Positions 45,859-53,781 of a stretch of DNA of 64,000 nucleotides are shown piece after piece. This DNA is from Shinella sp. XGS7. GTDB lineage: Bacteria > Pseudomonadota > Gammaproteobacteria > Burkholderiales > Burkholderiaceae_C. The stretch is taken from positions 2,803,001-2,867,000 of the forward strand of contig NZ_CP084758.1 of NCBI RefSeq assembly GCF_020535565.1. The letters run 5' to 3'. The notes below the pieces were generated by a model that saw only the letters and a program-made list of their open reading frames with translations, did no database searches and was not told the origin of the DNA. Each line of letters begins with the position of its first letter. Positions within the stretch are counted from its first letter, which is position 1. Both the position numbers and the translations under genes were made by a program.

Positions 45859-46494
45859 ATGAACAAAGACTTACGCGACATCCTTTATACCCTACCCCCG
45901 GGGGTCGACTACACCGAGGATTTATGCGCATTGGATGAGCAGGACTTTCCCGTTGATCGCATACCGAAACTACTGAGCTTGATCCAAGGTGACGATCCGC
46001 AAGTGGCCTTTAGGGCTGCATTGATTCTTTGTAGTTGGGGCAACGAAGAAGGCTTTGAGTACATGCGTCGATTCGTGTTGAGAGATCCTCCCCAGGATGA
46101 GGGTTGGTATCCGCATCATCTGCGCAGCTACGACGACACTTACCGATTTGCATTGGATGCGCTTGATGGGTATCGCGCTAGAAAGGCGGATATAAGTGTG
46201 GAAGCTGGACAACATGCCCGCGAAGAAATATTCAAACCCGTTACCCACATTATTAATTTGTCGAGTTCAATGCCATTTGCGATAAATTCCCTCTTCTATT
46301 TGTTGGAGATCAAAGGGTTTACCGAATACATCCCCGCCCTCAAGGCGCATCTGCAAGCCATTATCAAGGTGCCAGAGAAGCACCACTGGAAAATAGCCGA
46401 CTGCGTGCATCTGCTGGCGAAGTTTGATCCGGATTTTGTTACCCAAACGCTCGCTGCGCACGGCTACACATTGGCCGACTTCCCAAGCAAATAG
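45859..46494 (+). CDS. Cassette 4 putative immunity protein (paralogue of 37608 gene)
   Basis: 211 residues, helical with HEAT-like units (VAFRAALILCSWGNEEGFEY, GFTEYIPALKAHLQAI), starting 15 bases after the toxin stop. It aligns with the cassette 2 immunity protein over its full length (both begin M-KDLRD-L and end TLADFP-K). Matching toxin tips and matching immunity proteins at two loci are the best internal evidence that these are cognate pairs. Confidence 0.7.
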   Translation: MNKDLRDILYTLPPGVDYTEDLCALDEQDFPVDRIPKLLSLIQGDDPQVAFRAALILCSWGNEEGFEYMRRFVLRDPPQDEGWYPHHLRSYDDTYRFALDALDGYRARKADISVEAGQHAREEIFKPVTHIINLSSSMPFAINSLFYLLEIKGFTEYIPALKAHLQAIIKVPEKHHWKIADCVHLLAKFDPDFVTQTLAAHGYTLADFPSK

Positions 46495-46813
46495 TCCTGG
46501 CGACTGCCAGGTATTTCCAGGATCTTTAGTCGGTGAGCAGGCCATCAATTGTGCCCACACACACACAAAAGCGCCTAACTGGGCGACGGTTTCTACGAGC
46601 GAAAGCTGATTTGTGAGCAAGTCCGTGCCCTGACCGGCCGGCGCGTTTTGGGGGACTATCGCAGCGACGAAGCCGAGTACATAGCGCTGATGACCGCCTT
46701 TGTCTGGGACATGAGCACTACCCCGGCAACTTGCTGAGACCAGACGGCCCGAGTACTCACCCTGTGCGCGAGGAGCCCAAGAGAGGTTGGCTGAGTCGGT
46801 TTTTTGCCAGTAA
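46495..46813 (+). other. Spacer with CdiA debris between cassettes 4 and 5
   Basis: There is no intact gene here. It holds a CA dinucleotide run (~46555-46567), a fragment of CdiA repeat from a deeper region (46579-46737), and the end of a short frame reading REEPKRGWLSRFFASN that stops at the start of cassette 5, probably the remains of another immunity gene. Confidence 0.6.
46579..46737 (+). pseudogene. CdiA/FHA fragment from a region N-terminal to the cassettes
   Basis: 52 codons bounded by stops read LGDGFYERKLICEQVRALTG and RRVLGDYRSDEAEYIALM. This pattern (LGD-FYE--L---QV--LTGRR-L--Y-SDEA-Y-ALM) is familiar from the central part of large FHA/CdiA proteins, upstream of the repeats kept in cassettes 3-5. 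It shows that longer CdiA sequence once lay here. Confidence 0.6.
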
Positions 46814-49800
46814 TTGAGGGGCTACGGGCTCACGGTAGCCGTGACCAGCCCCGTGCTCAGCGCGCTGCAAACGGCCAGCAGCCAGATCAAGGCGGCCGGC
46901 CAGGGCCAGGTGCCGACGGGCCAGAAGAACCCGGACGGCTCGTCGGTCATGACCGAAGGCAACGCCGCCGACAAGGCCGGCGGCATCGGCCTGAGCTTCA
47001 CCCTGGGCTCCAGCCGCAGCCAGAGCCAGCAAAGCAGCAGCGCGGACCTGGCGCGGGGCAGCAGCGTCACGGCCGGCGGCGACATCAGCATCCGCGCCAC
47101 GGGCGGTGGGGCAGACAGCGACCTGACGCTGCGCGGCAGCACGGTGCAAGCCGCTGGCAAGACCCGGCTCCAGGCCGAGGACCAGATCAACATCCTGGCG
47201 GCGCAGAACACCACGCAGGAGAGCAATAGCCAGAGCTCCAAGAGCGGCAGCGTGGGCGTGGGCATCAACCTGGGCGCAGGCGGGCTCAATGCCGGCGTGA
47301 CGGTGAGCGCCAGCCGGGGCACCGGTCAGGGCGCAGGCAACGGCACCACCTACAGCAACAGCCAGATTAGCGGCAGCCAGGTCACGCTGGAGAGCGGCGG
47401 CGACACCACCATCAAGGGCGGGGTGGTCAAGGGTGAGCGGGTCATTGCCCAGGTGGGCGGCAATCTCACCATCGAGAGCCTGCAGGACAAGAGCCAGTAC
47501 CGAGAGAAAAGCAAGCAGGTCGGTGGCTCCTTGACCGTGGGCCCGTCGCCCGGCGGCAGCGTGAGCGCGGGCCAGACCAAGATCAACAGCGACTACCTGA
47601 GCGTGGGCGAGCAGAGCGCGATCCGGGCGGGTGATGGGGGCTTTGATGTGCAGGTGGCCGGCAAGACCGAGCTGATCGGCGCTCAGATCACCAGCACGCA
47701 GGCGGCGATCGACCAGGGCAGGAACCGCTACGAGGCCAAGCAGGGCACGACCACGACCGACCTGCAGAACTCAGCCAGTTACAGCGCGCAGAGTGCGAGC
47801 GTGGGGGTGGCGGCAGGTACTCCGGCGCCGGGCAAAAGCCTCAGCGCGGGACTCTCGGGGGTGGGCATCGGCTCGGACAGCGGCAGTGCCAGCAGCACGA
47901 GCACGGCGGGCATCTCGGGGGTGGCGGGCGACCTGGGTGCACGCACGGGAGACAAGGAAGCGGGGCTCAAGCCGATCTTCGACAAGGACAAAGCGCGCCA
48001 GGAGGTGAATGCGCAGGTGGCCATCACCAGCGAGTTTGGCAAGCAGGCGAGTAAGGCGGTGGGGGACTACGCCAAGCAGCAGTACGACAAGGCCAAGGAG
48101 TCGGGCGATAAGGACGGCATGGCCGCCTGGGAAGAAGGCGGCAAGAACCGGGTGGCCCTGCATGTGCTGGTGGGCGGGCTCACGGGCGGGGTACAGGGCG
48201 CGGTGGGCGCAGGTGCGGCGAGCGTGGCAGCGTCCAAGCTCGAGGAGTTGCAAGCGGGCCTGAAGACGGCGCTCAAGGACGCGGGGCTGGGCGACAGCGC
48301 CGCGAACCTCATCTCCGGTCTGGCCGGCGGAGCCACGGCGGCCACGATAGGCGCCGCAGCCAGCGGCGGCAGCACAGCGGGTGCGGCCACGGCCTTCAAT
48401 GCCGATATGAACAATCGGCAGTTGCATCCGGATGAGCGCCGAAAGGCTGCGGAGCTGGCTCGCAAGAGTGGGGGCAGGTATACGGTGCAGCAGATTGAGG
48501 ACGCCATGCGCAACAGCGGCAACTCGGTGCTCAGCGAGAGCATCGTGACCGGCATGCAGGTGGACTCCAACAAGCCCGAGGCTAGCTACGACAAAGGTGC
48601 CGTATTCACGACGTACGACGGCAAGACCTTGGTCCAGGTGAACCGCGACGGCTCTCAACTCGGTGCCAACCCGATTGATCCTGGTTTGGCGGCCTACATC
48701 CGCGCCAACACGGGTGGCAGCGCTTCACCGTACACCGCCTTCGCGCCTGCGCCGGCGATGCCTCCGGTGTCGGCGAGCGGCGTGGCTGCAAATGGCCTGC
48801 GCTACGAGATGCGCTCCGCCAATGGTCAGAGCTTCCTCATCCCTGTGGCCGACTGCCCGGCGGCTAGCTGCCAGAACGGCGACAACGTGGCGCGATTCGG
48901 GCTCAGCCCGGAGGATCAGGCGCGAGTCAGGGCCTATGACGCGGCACTCAACAAGCAGACAGCCAAGGGGGTCACCACGATCGCTGTAGGCGCAGCAGCT
49001 GCACCCTTGGTGGCGGAGGGCATTGTTGCCAACGCATTGCTCGGCGGCACGGTGAGCGGCACGATCAGCGCCAAAGATCAATACATCGACGATGGCAAGA
49101 TCAATGCGGGCAAGACGGGCAGGGATGCTGTCATCGGGGCTGCTGCGACTGGTGTCGCGGTTGCTGCGGTTCCCGTCATTGCAGCTGGCGCCAAAGCATG
49201 GGGCCAGACTCTGGATGAGGTGGTGGCGGCCAAAGTGGTGTCGCAGGCTGAAGCTGATGCGCTGGCGGCGGCGCAGGCCGCGGCCAAGCTGGAGAACCAA
49301 GCAAGCCGAGACGGCAGCAACTACCATGCGAGCAAATGGCAAGAGCTCAAGGGACAAACGGATGCGGTGCGCCAACAGCTGCCAGACATGGTGGACGCCA
49401 ATAGCGGTAAACCCATCGGCAACGCGGCGGCAGCAGAGATCAACGTTTACGGTGAAGGCAGCACACGGGTGCAGGCACACTCTCGGATTGGCAATGATCC
49501 GCAGACCGTGAAAGACGGGTTTGTGAGCCTGCCGCCACCTGAGCAGCGCATCCTCAAGCCATTACCTGATCCGAAAGGTCTACCGCGCGAAGTCGACACG
49601 GAGTACAAGATCTTGGAGAACTTTGCGCAGCAGCACAAATCCAATCCGCAGGTGCAGGGCCGCATCAACTTGTTCACGGAGAGGCCGCCGTGCGACAGCT
49701 GCACCGATGTGATCAAGCGGCAGTTCACGCAGTTGTATCCCAATGTGGAGGTGCGGCTGTATCACAACAATGGTGAGATCACTGTCTTTACGGGATCTGG

Positions 49801-49894
49801 TCCAACCACTGGCAAGGTTCCAAGTAAAAACGAAGCACGCTGGCCGGCATCACCAGACTTGCCGAAGCCTCCTGCTCAAAAGAAGGGGCGTTGA
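46814..49894 (+). CDS. Cassette 5: headless CdiA-like protein with deaminase toxin tip
   Basis: 1026 residues from a TTG. Residues ~1-540 are shared repeat ending AFNADMNNRQLHPDE. An entry-type region shared with cassette 4 follows (RYTVQQIEDAMRNSGNS, SCQNGDNVARFGLSPEDQ). The tip has the cytidine-deaminase-fold layout: REVDTEYKILENFA with Glu930 in a DTE motif and LFTERPPCDSCTDVIKRQF with Cys960 and Cys963 as zinc ligands. The DTEYKILE and TERPPCDSC forms fit the BURPS668_1122-type toxin deaminase family, which is expected to act on nucleic acid bases or nucleotides. No signal peptide or TPS domain; immunity gene directly downstream. Confidence 0.85.
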   Translation: MRGYGLTVAVTSPVLSALQTASSQIKAAGQGQVPTGQKNPDGSSVMTEGNAADKAGGIGLSFTLGSSRSQSQQSSSADLARGSSVTAGGDISIRATGGGADSDLTLRGSTVQAAGKTRLQAEDQINILAAQNTTQESNSQSSKSGSVGVGINLGAGGLNAGVTVSASRGTGQGAGNGTTYSNSQISGSQVTLESGGDTTIKGGVVKGERVIAQVGGNLTIESLQDKSQYREKSKQVGGSLTVGPSPGGSVSAGQTKINSDYLSVGEQSAIRAGDGGFDVQVAGKTELIGAQITSTQAAIDQGRNRYEAKQGTTTTDLQNSASYSAQSASVGVAAGTPAPGKSLSAGLSGVGIGSDSGSASSTSTAGISGVAGDLGARTGDKEAGLKPIFDKDKARQEVNAQVAITSEFGKQASKAVGDYAKQQYDKAKESGDKDGMAAWEEGGKNRVALHVLVGGLTGGVQGAVGAGAASVAASKLEELQAGLKTALKDAGLGDSAANLISGLAGGATAATIGAAASGGSTAGAATAFNADMNNRQLHPDERRKAAELARKSGGRYTVQQIEDAMRNSGNSVLSESIVTGMQVDSNKPEASYDKGAVFTTYDGKTLVQVNRDGSQLGANPIDPGLAAYIRANTGGSASPYTAFAPAPAMPPVSASGVAANGLRYEMRSANGQSFLIPVADCPAASCQNGDNVARFGLSPEDQARVRAYDAALNKQTAKGVTTIAVGAAAAPLVAEGIVANALLGGTVSGTISAKDQYIDDGKINAGKTGRDAVIGAAATGVAVAAVPVIAAGAKAWGQTLDEVVAAKVVSQAEADALAAAQAAAKLENQASRDGSNYHASKWQELKGQTDAVRQQLPDMVDANSGKPIGNAAAAEINVYGEGSTRVQAHSRIGNDPQTVKDGFVSLPPPEQRILKPLPDPKGLPREVDTEYKILENFAQQHKSNPQVQGRINLFTERPPCDSCTDVIKRQFTQLYPNVEVRLYHNNGEITVFTGSGPTTGKVPSKNEARWPASPDLPKPPAQKKGR
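46826..48427 (+). repeat. CdiA shared repeat block, copy C
   Basis: Runs from GGGCTCACGG to the codons for RQLH. Relative to copy A it lacks ~85 bases after AGCAGCCAGATCAAGGCGGC. It is nearly identical to copy B over several hundred bases. Confidence 0.9.
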
Positions 49895-49895
49895 C

Positions 49896-50378
49896 ATGCT
49901 CTTCCCGAACACATCCCTTGAAGAACTTACATCGGACAAGGTGTACGAGTTTGCTGAATGCAAGCCGGTATACCTTGCCTTGCTGAAGTATTACTCTGAC
50001 CTCTACGACTACCCGTACCAACAAGAGAACTGGGATGAGGGCGACGCTGATTACCGCAACGGACGCCTCTGGTGGGTCATGAATGAAGCTTGGCAGGAGT
50101 ACGGGACATTGAAGCCTGATCTGCCTTATCGCTGGCTTGCTATCTCCAAACGCGCCCTGTACTGGGACCACATTCCGGTCAACTTCTACCCGGTGGCTTT
50201 GGCGATCTTGGAGAATTTCGATCTGGAGCGGTACCAAAAGGCGTACCAGTTGCCGCATGAAGAGTACGAAGCGATGAAGCGCGACCTGCCTGTAGTGCTG
50301 GAAGGCTTGCGCAGCTACCCTGCGGACAAGCTGGCGCCCCCGATGGACGAGGATAACTGGGGCTACAACGATCAGTGA
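49896..50378 (+). CDS. Cassette 5 putative immunity protein for the deaminase toxin
   Basis: 160 residues, acidic and soluble, one base after the toxin stop, with a GAAGGGG site. Seen: SLEELTSDKVYEFAECKPVY, YPYQQENWDEGDADYRNGRL and a helical end (YEAMKRDLPVVLEGLRSYP), closing with the very acidic PMDEDNWGYNDQ. Acidic immunity proteins are common for nucleic-acid-acting toxins. I do not recognise the family, and the call rests on position. Confidence 0.65.
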   Translation: MLFPNTSLEELTSDKVYEFAECKPVYLALLKYYSDLYDYPYQQENWDEGDADYRNGRLWWVMNEAWQEYGTLKPDLPYRWLAISKRALYWDHIPVNFYPVALAILENFDLERYQKAYQLPHEEYEAMKRDLPVVLEGLRSYPADKLAPPMDEDNWGYNDQ

Positions 50379-50384
50379 GCGTGA

Positions 50385-51416
50385 CCGGGGCATAGAGCTG
50401 GGAGCACGGCCGACCTGCAGAACAGCGCGAGCTACGAGGCCAAGAGCGTGAGCGTGGGGGTGGGTGCAGGCACTCAGCCAGGAAAGGGGGCGCAGCTCAG
50501 CGGCGCCGGCATCGGTGCAGACCACGGCAGCGCCAGCTCAACGAGCACCGCGGGCATCAGCGGCGTGGCGGGCAATACCGCCGCACGTACCGGGGATGCG
50601 CAGACGGGACTCAAGCCCATCTTCGACAAAGACAAGGTGCGTCAGGAGGTGAACGCGCAGGTGGCCGTCACCAGCGAGTTCGGCAAGCAGATCATCCCGG
50701 TGGCCGCCAAAACGGCGGACCAGAGAGCGATTGATCTGCGGCGCCAGGGGAATGAAGACGAAGCCAAGAAATGGGATGAGGGCGGCATTTATCGCAACGG
50801 CCTGTACACGGCGCTGGGCGCGCTGACTGGCGGTGTCGGTGGCGCGCTGCGAGCCGCAGCGAGCGCCACAGTGATCCCGGTGGTGGGGGAGGAGATTGCC
50901 AAGCTCAACTTGCCCGAAGAGGTGCGGCAGGTGGCAACGCAGCTCGTTGGCGTTGCGGTGGGTGCTGCGGCAGGTGGTAGCGCCGGTGTGAGTGCTGCAT
51001 TGCCGCAAACGGCTTACAACTACGTCAGTCACAGTCCGTTTGCACAGGTGCGCCGAAGCGTCAGTCAAGAGAACGCCCGACTCATGAACGAGTGTGGGAC
51101 TCGGTGTACCGAGCAGGACTTCAGGCGCATTGACCGCCAGATGAGTGCGCTGGAGGCGGCAGGCAATCTGGTCGCCATCAGCCAAGCGAGCAAGCTCAGC
51201 ACGGAGCAAGCTTTGCAACTGGGCGAGTTGGTGGCCTCGCTGCACCCCTTGTATGGCACGCCGATCGCGCTGTACCAGGCGATCAGCGGCCGTGGGGTGG
51301 TGACGCAGAACGACCTTTTTGTATGCCAGGCGCACAGCTCCGGCGCGGCGCGCCGTGCTCGTGGTTTGCCCGGCATGCGTCAGCTCATAGAATGCAAACT
51401 ATTCGCATTTATATGA
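50385..51416 (+). pseudogene. Cassette 6: CdiA-like fragment without toxin domain
   Basis: Open from 50385; the first plausible start is a GTG at 50448 (322 residues). It opens in shared repeat (STADLQNSASYEAKSVSVGV), with a diverged version of STAGISGVAG and FDKDKVRQEVNAQVAVTSEF. It continues with an entry-type region containing NECGTRCTEQDFRRIDRQMS and LVASLHPLYGTPIALYQAIS. At the point where a toxin would follow it reads SSGAARRARGLPGMRQLIEC and stops. No immunity gene follows. The last codons lie inside the Fur-box-like promoter of the next operon, so the toxin was probably lost by deletion up to that operon. Confidence 0.7.
51391..51409 (+). promoter_or_regulatory. Fur-box-like operator
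   Basis: AATGCAAACTATTCGCATT is a 19-bp imperfect dyad (7 of 9 pairs) with the AATGC-AA ... TT-GCATT form common for Fur sites in beta- and gammaproteobacteria. A TTATAT -10-like element overlaps its right end. It lies 20 bases before an iron-uptake-type operon. Confidence 0.7.
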
Positions 51417-51428
51417 GATGAGCAGCCC

Positions 51429-51731
51429 ATGAGCGCGTCTGTCCCTCTTCAACGCGGCCGCTGGCATATCGCTGCGCGGGTGGCGGCCAGCCTGCTGGGC
51501 TCCTGGGTCTTTGTCTGGGGCTTGCTGAGCCTGGGTGTGCTGCTGCTGATGGCGGCCGGCCTGCCTTATGGCGATGCGCAGACCCTGGGCTATCTGCTGG
51601 CCTTTCTGGTCTTTCTGGGCAGCTTTCTGTGGGCCTTTGCGGCGCGCAGCCTGGTGCAGGTCTGGGCTTGGCTGCTCGGAGGCGGGGCCTTGATGAGCGG
51701 CCTGGCCTGGGCGCTGAGCCGTCAGGCCTGA
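51429..51731 (+). CDS. DUF3649 membrane protein
   Basis: 100 residues with three membrane helices (VAASLLGSWVFVWGLLSLGV, LGYLLAFLVFLGSFLWAF, LVQVWAWLLGGGALMSGLAW) and a short basic N-terminus. DUF3649, PepSY-membrane and DUF3325 proteins occur together in siderophore-uptake loci, as in the fpvG-type genes of Pseudomonas, where they help release iron from ferri-siderophore. It is first in the operon behind the Fur-like box and 16 bases ahead of the PepSY gene. Confidence 0.8.
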   Translation: MSASVPLQRGRWHIAARVAASLLGSWVFVWGLLSLGVLLLMAAGLPYGDAQTLGYLLAFLVFLGSFLWAFAARSLVQVWAWLLGGGALMSGLAWALSRQA

Positions 51732-51747
51732 AGGGGAGGGCGCGCGC

Positions 51748-53424
51748 ATGTTCAAGAACTTCCGTCTGTCCATGACCTGGGTCCACACCTGGTTCGGCCT
51801 GGTGCTGGGCTTTGTGCTGATGGCCTGCTTCTTCTTCGGCTCGCTCTCGGTCTATGACCGCGAGATCGACCGCTGGGCGATTCCCGCCACGCGCTTCGAG
51901 CCGCAGCCCATGCCCTCGTTTGACAAGATGCTGGAGCCGGCGTTCCGCGGCATCCAGCTCGATGCGGTGGCGCGCGCCGACGCCCAGGCGCGCAACGAGG
52001 GGCCGCTGCCCGAGACCCTGCCCCTGCACGAGTGGGGCGCCTACACCACGCACCGCGACCCGGTGCTGCAGATGTGGTCGGGCTTTGAACTGCCGAACCC
52101 CAAGGACCCGGACAACGACCATGTCTACGGCGTGCTGACCCTGGACCCGCGCAGCGGCCAGGCCCTGCCCGAGACGGCGCTCAAGCTGGGCAGCCAGTTC
52201 TTCTATCCCATGCACTACGGCCTGCATCTGCACTGGATGGACCTGGGCTACTGGATCGTGGCCCTGGCCGCGCTGAGCATGCTGGCGGCCCTGGTGACCG
52301 GCCTGGTGATGCACCGCAAGATCTTTCGCGAGTTCTTCACCTTCCGCCCGCGCAAGCAGTTGCAGCGCAGCGTGCTGGACCTGCACAACCTCACCGGCGT
52401 GGTGGCGCTGCCCTTTCACTTCATGTTCGCGCTCTCGGGCCTGATCATCTTTGCGGGCCTCTATTTCCCGCTCTCCACCACGGTGCTCAAGCCCCAGGCC
52501 AAGGCCTTTGAGCGGGCCGAGGCCCAGCGCACCGGCCTGCCCGAGCATGCGGCAGGCGTGCCGGCGCCGCTGGCCTCGGTGGACGCCATGGTGGCGCGCG
52601 CCAAGGCGCGCTGGGCCGAGCGCGGCATGGCGGGCGAGGTGGGCATGCTGGTGATCCACCATGTGGGCGACGCGAATGCCACGGTCAGCGTCTACCGCGC
52701 CGGCACCGACCGCATCGCGCTCACCGGCCAGGGCATCCATTTCAAGGGACCCAGCGGCGAGCTGATCCGCGAGGACGAGCCCGTGTCCACGGTGCGCGGC
52801 ATCAACGAGTTCATCACCGGCCTCCATCTGCAGCATTTCAAGCACTGGCTGCTGCGGGTCTTCTATTTCATCGGCGGCCTGGCGGGCTGTGCCTGCATTG
52901 CCACCGGCTTTCTGTTCTTCGTGGAGAAGCGCAAGCGCCAGCATGCCAAGCAGGGTCGCGGCGGCGCGCGCTGGGTGGACGCGCTGGCGGTGACGAGCGT
53001 CACCGGCATGCTGATCGCCACCGCCGCCATGCTGGTGGGCAACCGCCTGCTGCCGGTGGAGCTGGCCGAGCGCGGCCTGTGGGAAGAGCGCCTTTTCTGG
53101 AGTGCCTGGGGCGTGGCCCTGCTGCATGCGCTGTGGCGCACGGCGCCGGTGCGCGCGGCGCGCCTGGCGCCGGCCTGGCGCGAGCAGTGCTGGGCCGTGG
53201 CCGCCCTGGCCCTGGCCGCCGTGCTCTTGAACGCCTGGAGCACCGGCGATCATCCGTTCAAGACCCTGTCCGCCGGCTACTGGCCGGTGGCGGGCGTAGA
53301 CCTGGTGCTGCTGGCCAGCGCGGCCCTGGCCGCTGTGGCCGCGCGCAAGCTGGCGCAGCGCGAGCGCGCGGCCGAGCCCGTGGTGCAAGAGAGCGCCGGC
53401 CTGGCGGAGGTGGCCCATGGTTGA
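51748..53424 (+). CDS. PepSY-associated membrane protein (siderophore reductase type)
   Basis: 558 residues with four or more membrane helices. Seen: MTWVHTWFGLVLGFVLMACF at the N-terminus with a conserved His, MHYGLHLHWMDLGYWIVALA, DLHNLTGVVALPFHFMFALS, and INEFITGLHLQHFKHWLLRV. The spaced His residues in the helices could bind haem. Periplasmic PepSY-like domains lie between helix 1 and 2 and at ~270-350. Known relatives (FpvG) reduce ferric siderophore in the periplasm. It overlaps the DUF3325 gene by eight bases. No TonB-dependent receptor gene is nearby. Confidence 0.85.
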   Translation: MFKNFRLSMTWVHTWFGLVLGFVLMACFFFGSLSVYDREIDRWAIPATRFEPQPMPSFDKMLEPAFRGIQLDAVARADAQARNEGPLPETLPLHEWGAYTTHRDPVLQMWSGFELPNPKDPDNDHVYGVLTLDPRSGQALPETALKLGSQFFYPMHYGLHLHWMDLGYWIVALAALSMLAALVTGLVMHRKIFREFFTFRPRKQLQRSVLDLHNLTGVVALPFHFMFALSGLIIFAGLYFPLSTTVLKPQAKAFERAEAQRTGLPEHAAGVPAPLASVDAMVARAKARWAERGMAGEVGMLVIHHVGDANATVSVYRAGTDRIALTGQGIHFKGPSGELIREDEPVSTVRGINEFITGLHLQHFKHWLLRVFYFIGGLAGCACIATGFLFFVEKRKRQHAKQGRGGARWVDALAVTSVTGMLIATAAMLVGNRLLPVELAERGLWEERLFWSAWGVALLHALWRTAPVRAARLAPAWREQCWAVAALALAAVLLNAWSTGDHPFKTLSAGYWPVAGVDLVLLASAALAAVAARKLAQRERAAEPVVQESAGLAEVAHG

Positions 53425-53779
53425 GTCTCAAAGCAGTGCTGCGCTATGGCTGCTGCTGGCCTTGCTGGCCGCCCAGCTCGGCCTGATCAGCCTGGCCCTG
53501 AGTCTGGAATCCCATTGGGAACAGGTGCGGGGCCAGGCCGCGTTGCCGGTCGGCCTGGCTCGCCGCCTGCGCCTGATCGGCGCCCTGGGCCTGGGCCTGT
53601 CGCTCGTCGCCTGCCTGCAGGCCGATCATGCGTCGATGGCCGTGCTGGTCTGGTTCATGGCCCTGGCGGCCGGCAGTCTCCTGCTGGCCGGCGTGCTGGC
53701 CCTGCGAGCGCGCCTGCTGGCGCCGCTGGCGGCCGCCTTGTCGCTGGGCGCCCACCCGGGGCGGGGCGACGCGCAATAA
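53417..53779 (+). CDS. DUF3325 membrane protein
   Basis: 120 residues, four membrane helices (ALWLLLALLAAQLGLISLAL, LIGALGLGLSLVACLQ, MAVLVWFMALAAGSLLLAGV, ALRARLLAPLAAALSLGA). It is the last gene of the DUF3649-PepSY-DUF3325 unit and starts inside the PepSY gene, so it is translationally coupled. It is a probable subunit or partner of the periplasmic iron-reduction complex; no catalytic residues are evident. Confidence 0.8.
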   Translation: MVESQSSAALWLLLALLAAQLGLISLALSLESHWEQVRGQAALPVGLARRLRLIGALGLGLSLVACLQADHASMAVLVWFMALAAGSLLLAGVLALRARLLAPLAAALSLGAHPGRGDAQ

Positions 53780-53781
53780 AT

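Noticed and set aside
46555-46567. CA dinucleotide run as a phase-variation tract
   Set aside because: It lies in debris between cassettes and not inside an intact gene or promoter, so slippage would have no evident effect.
35700-51416. CRISPR array in the repeat-rich region
   Set aside because: The repeats are long coding blocks with frame-preserving structure, not short repeats with unique spacers.
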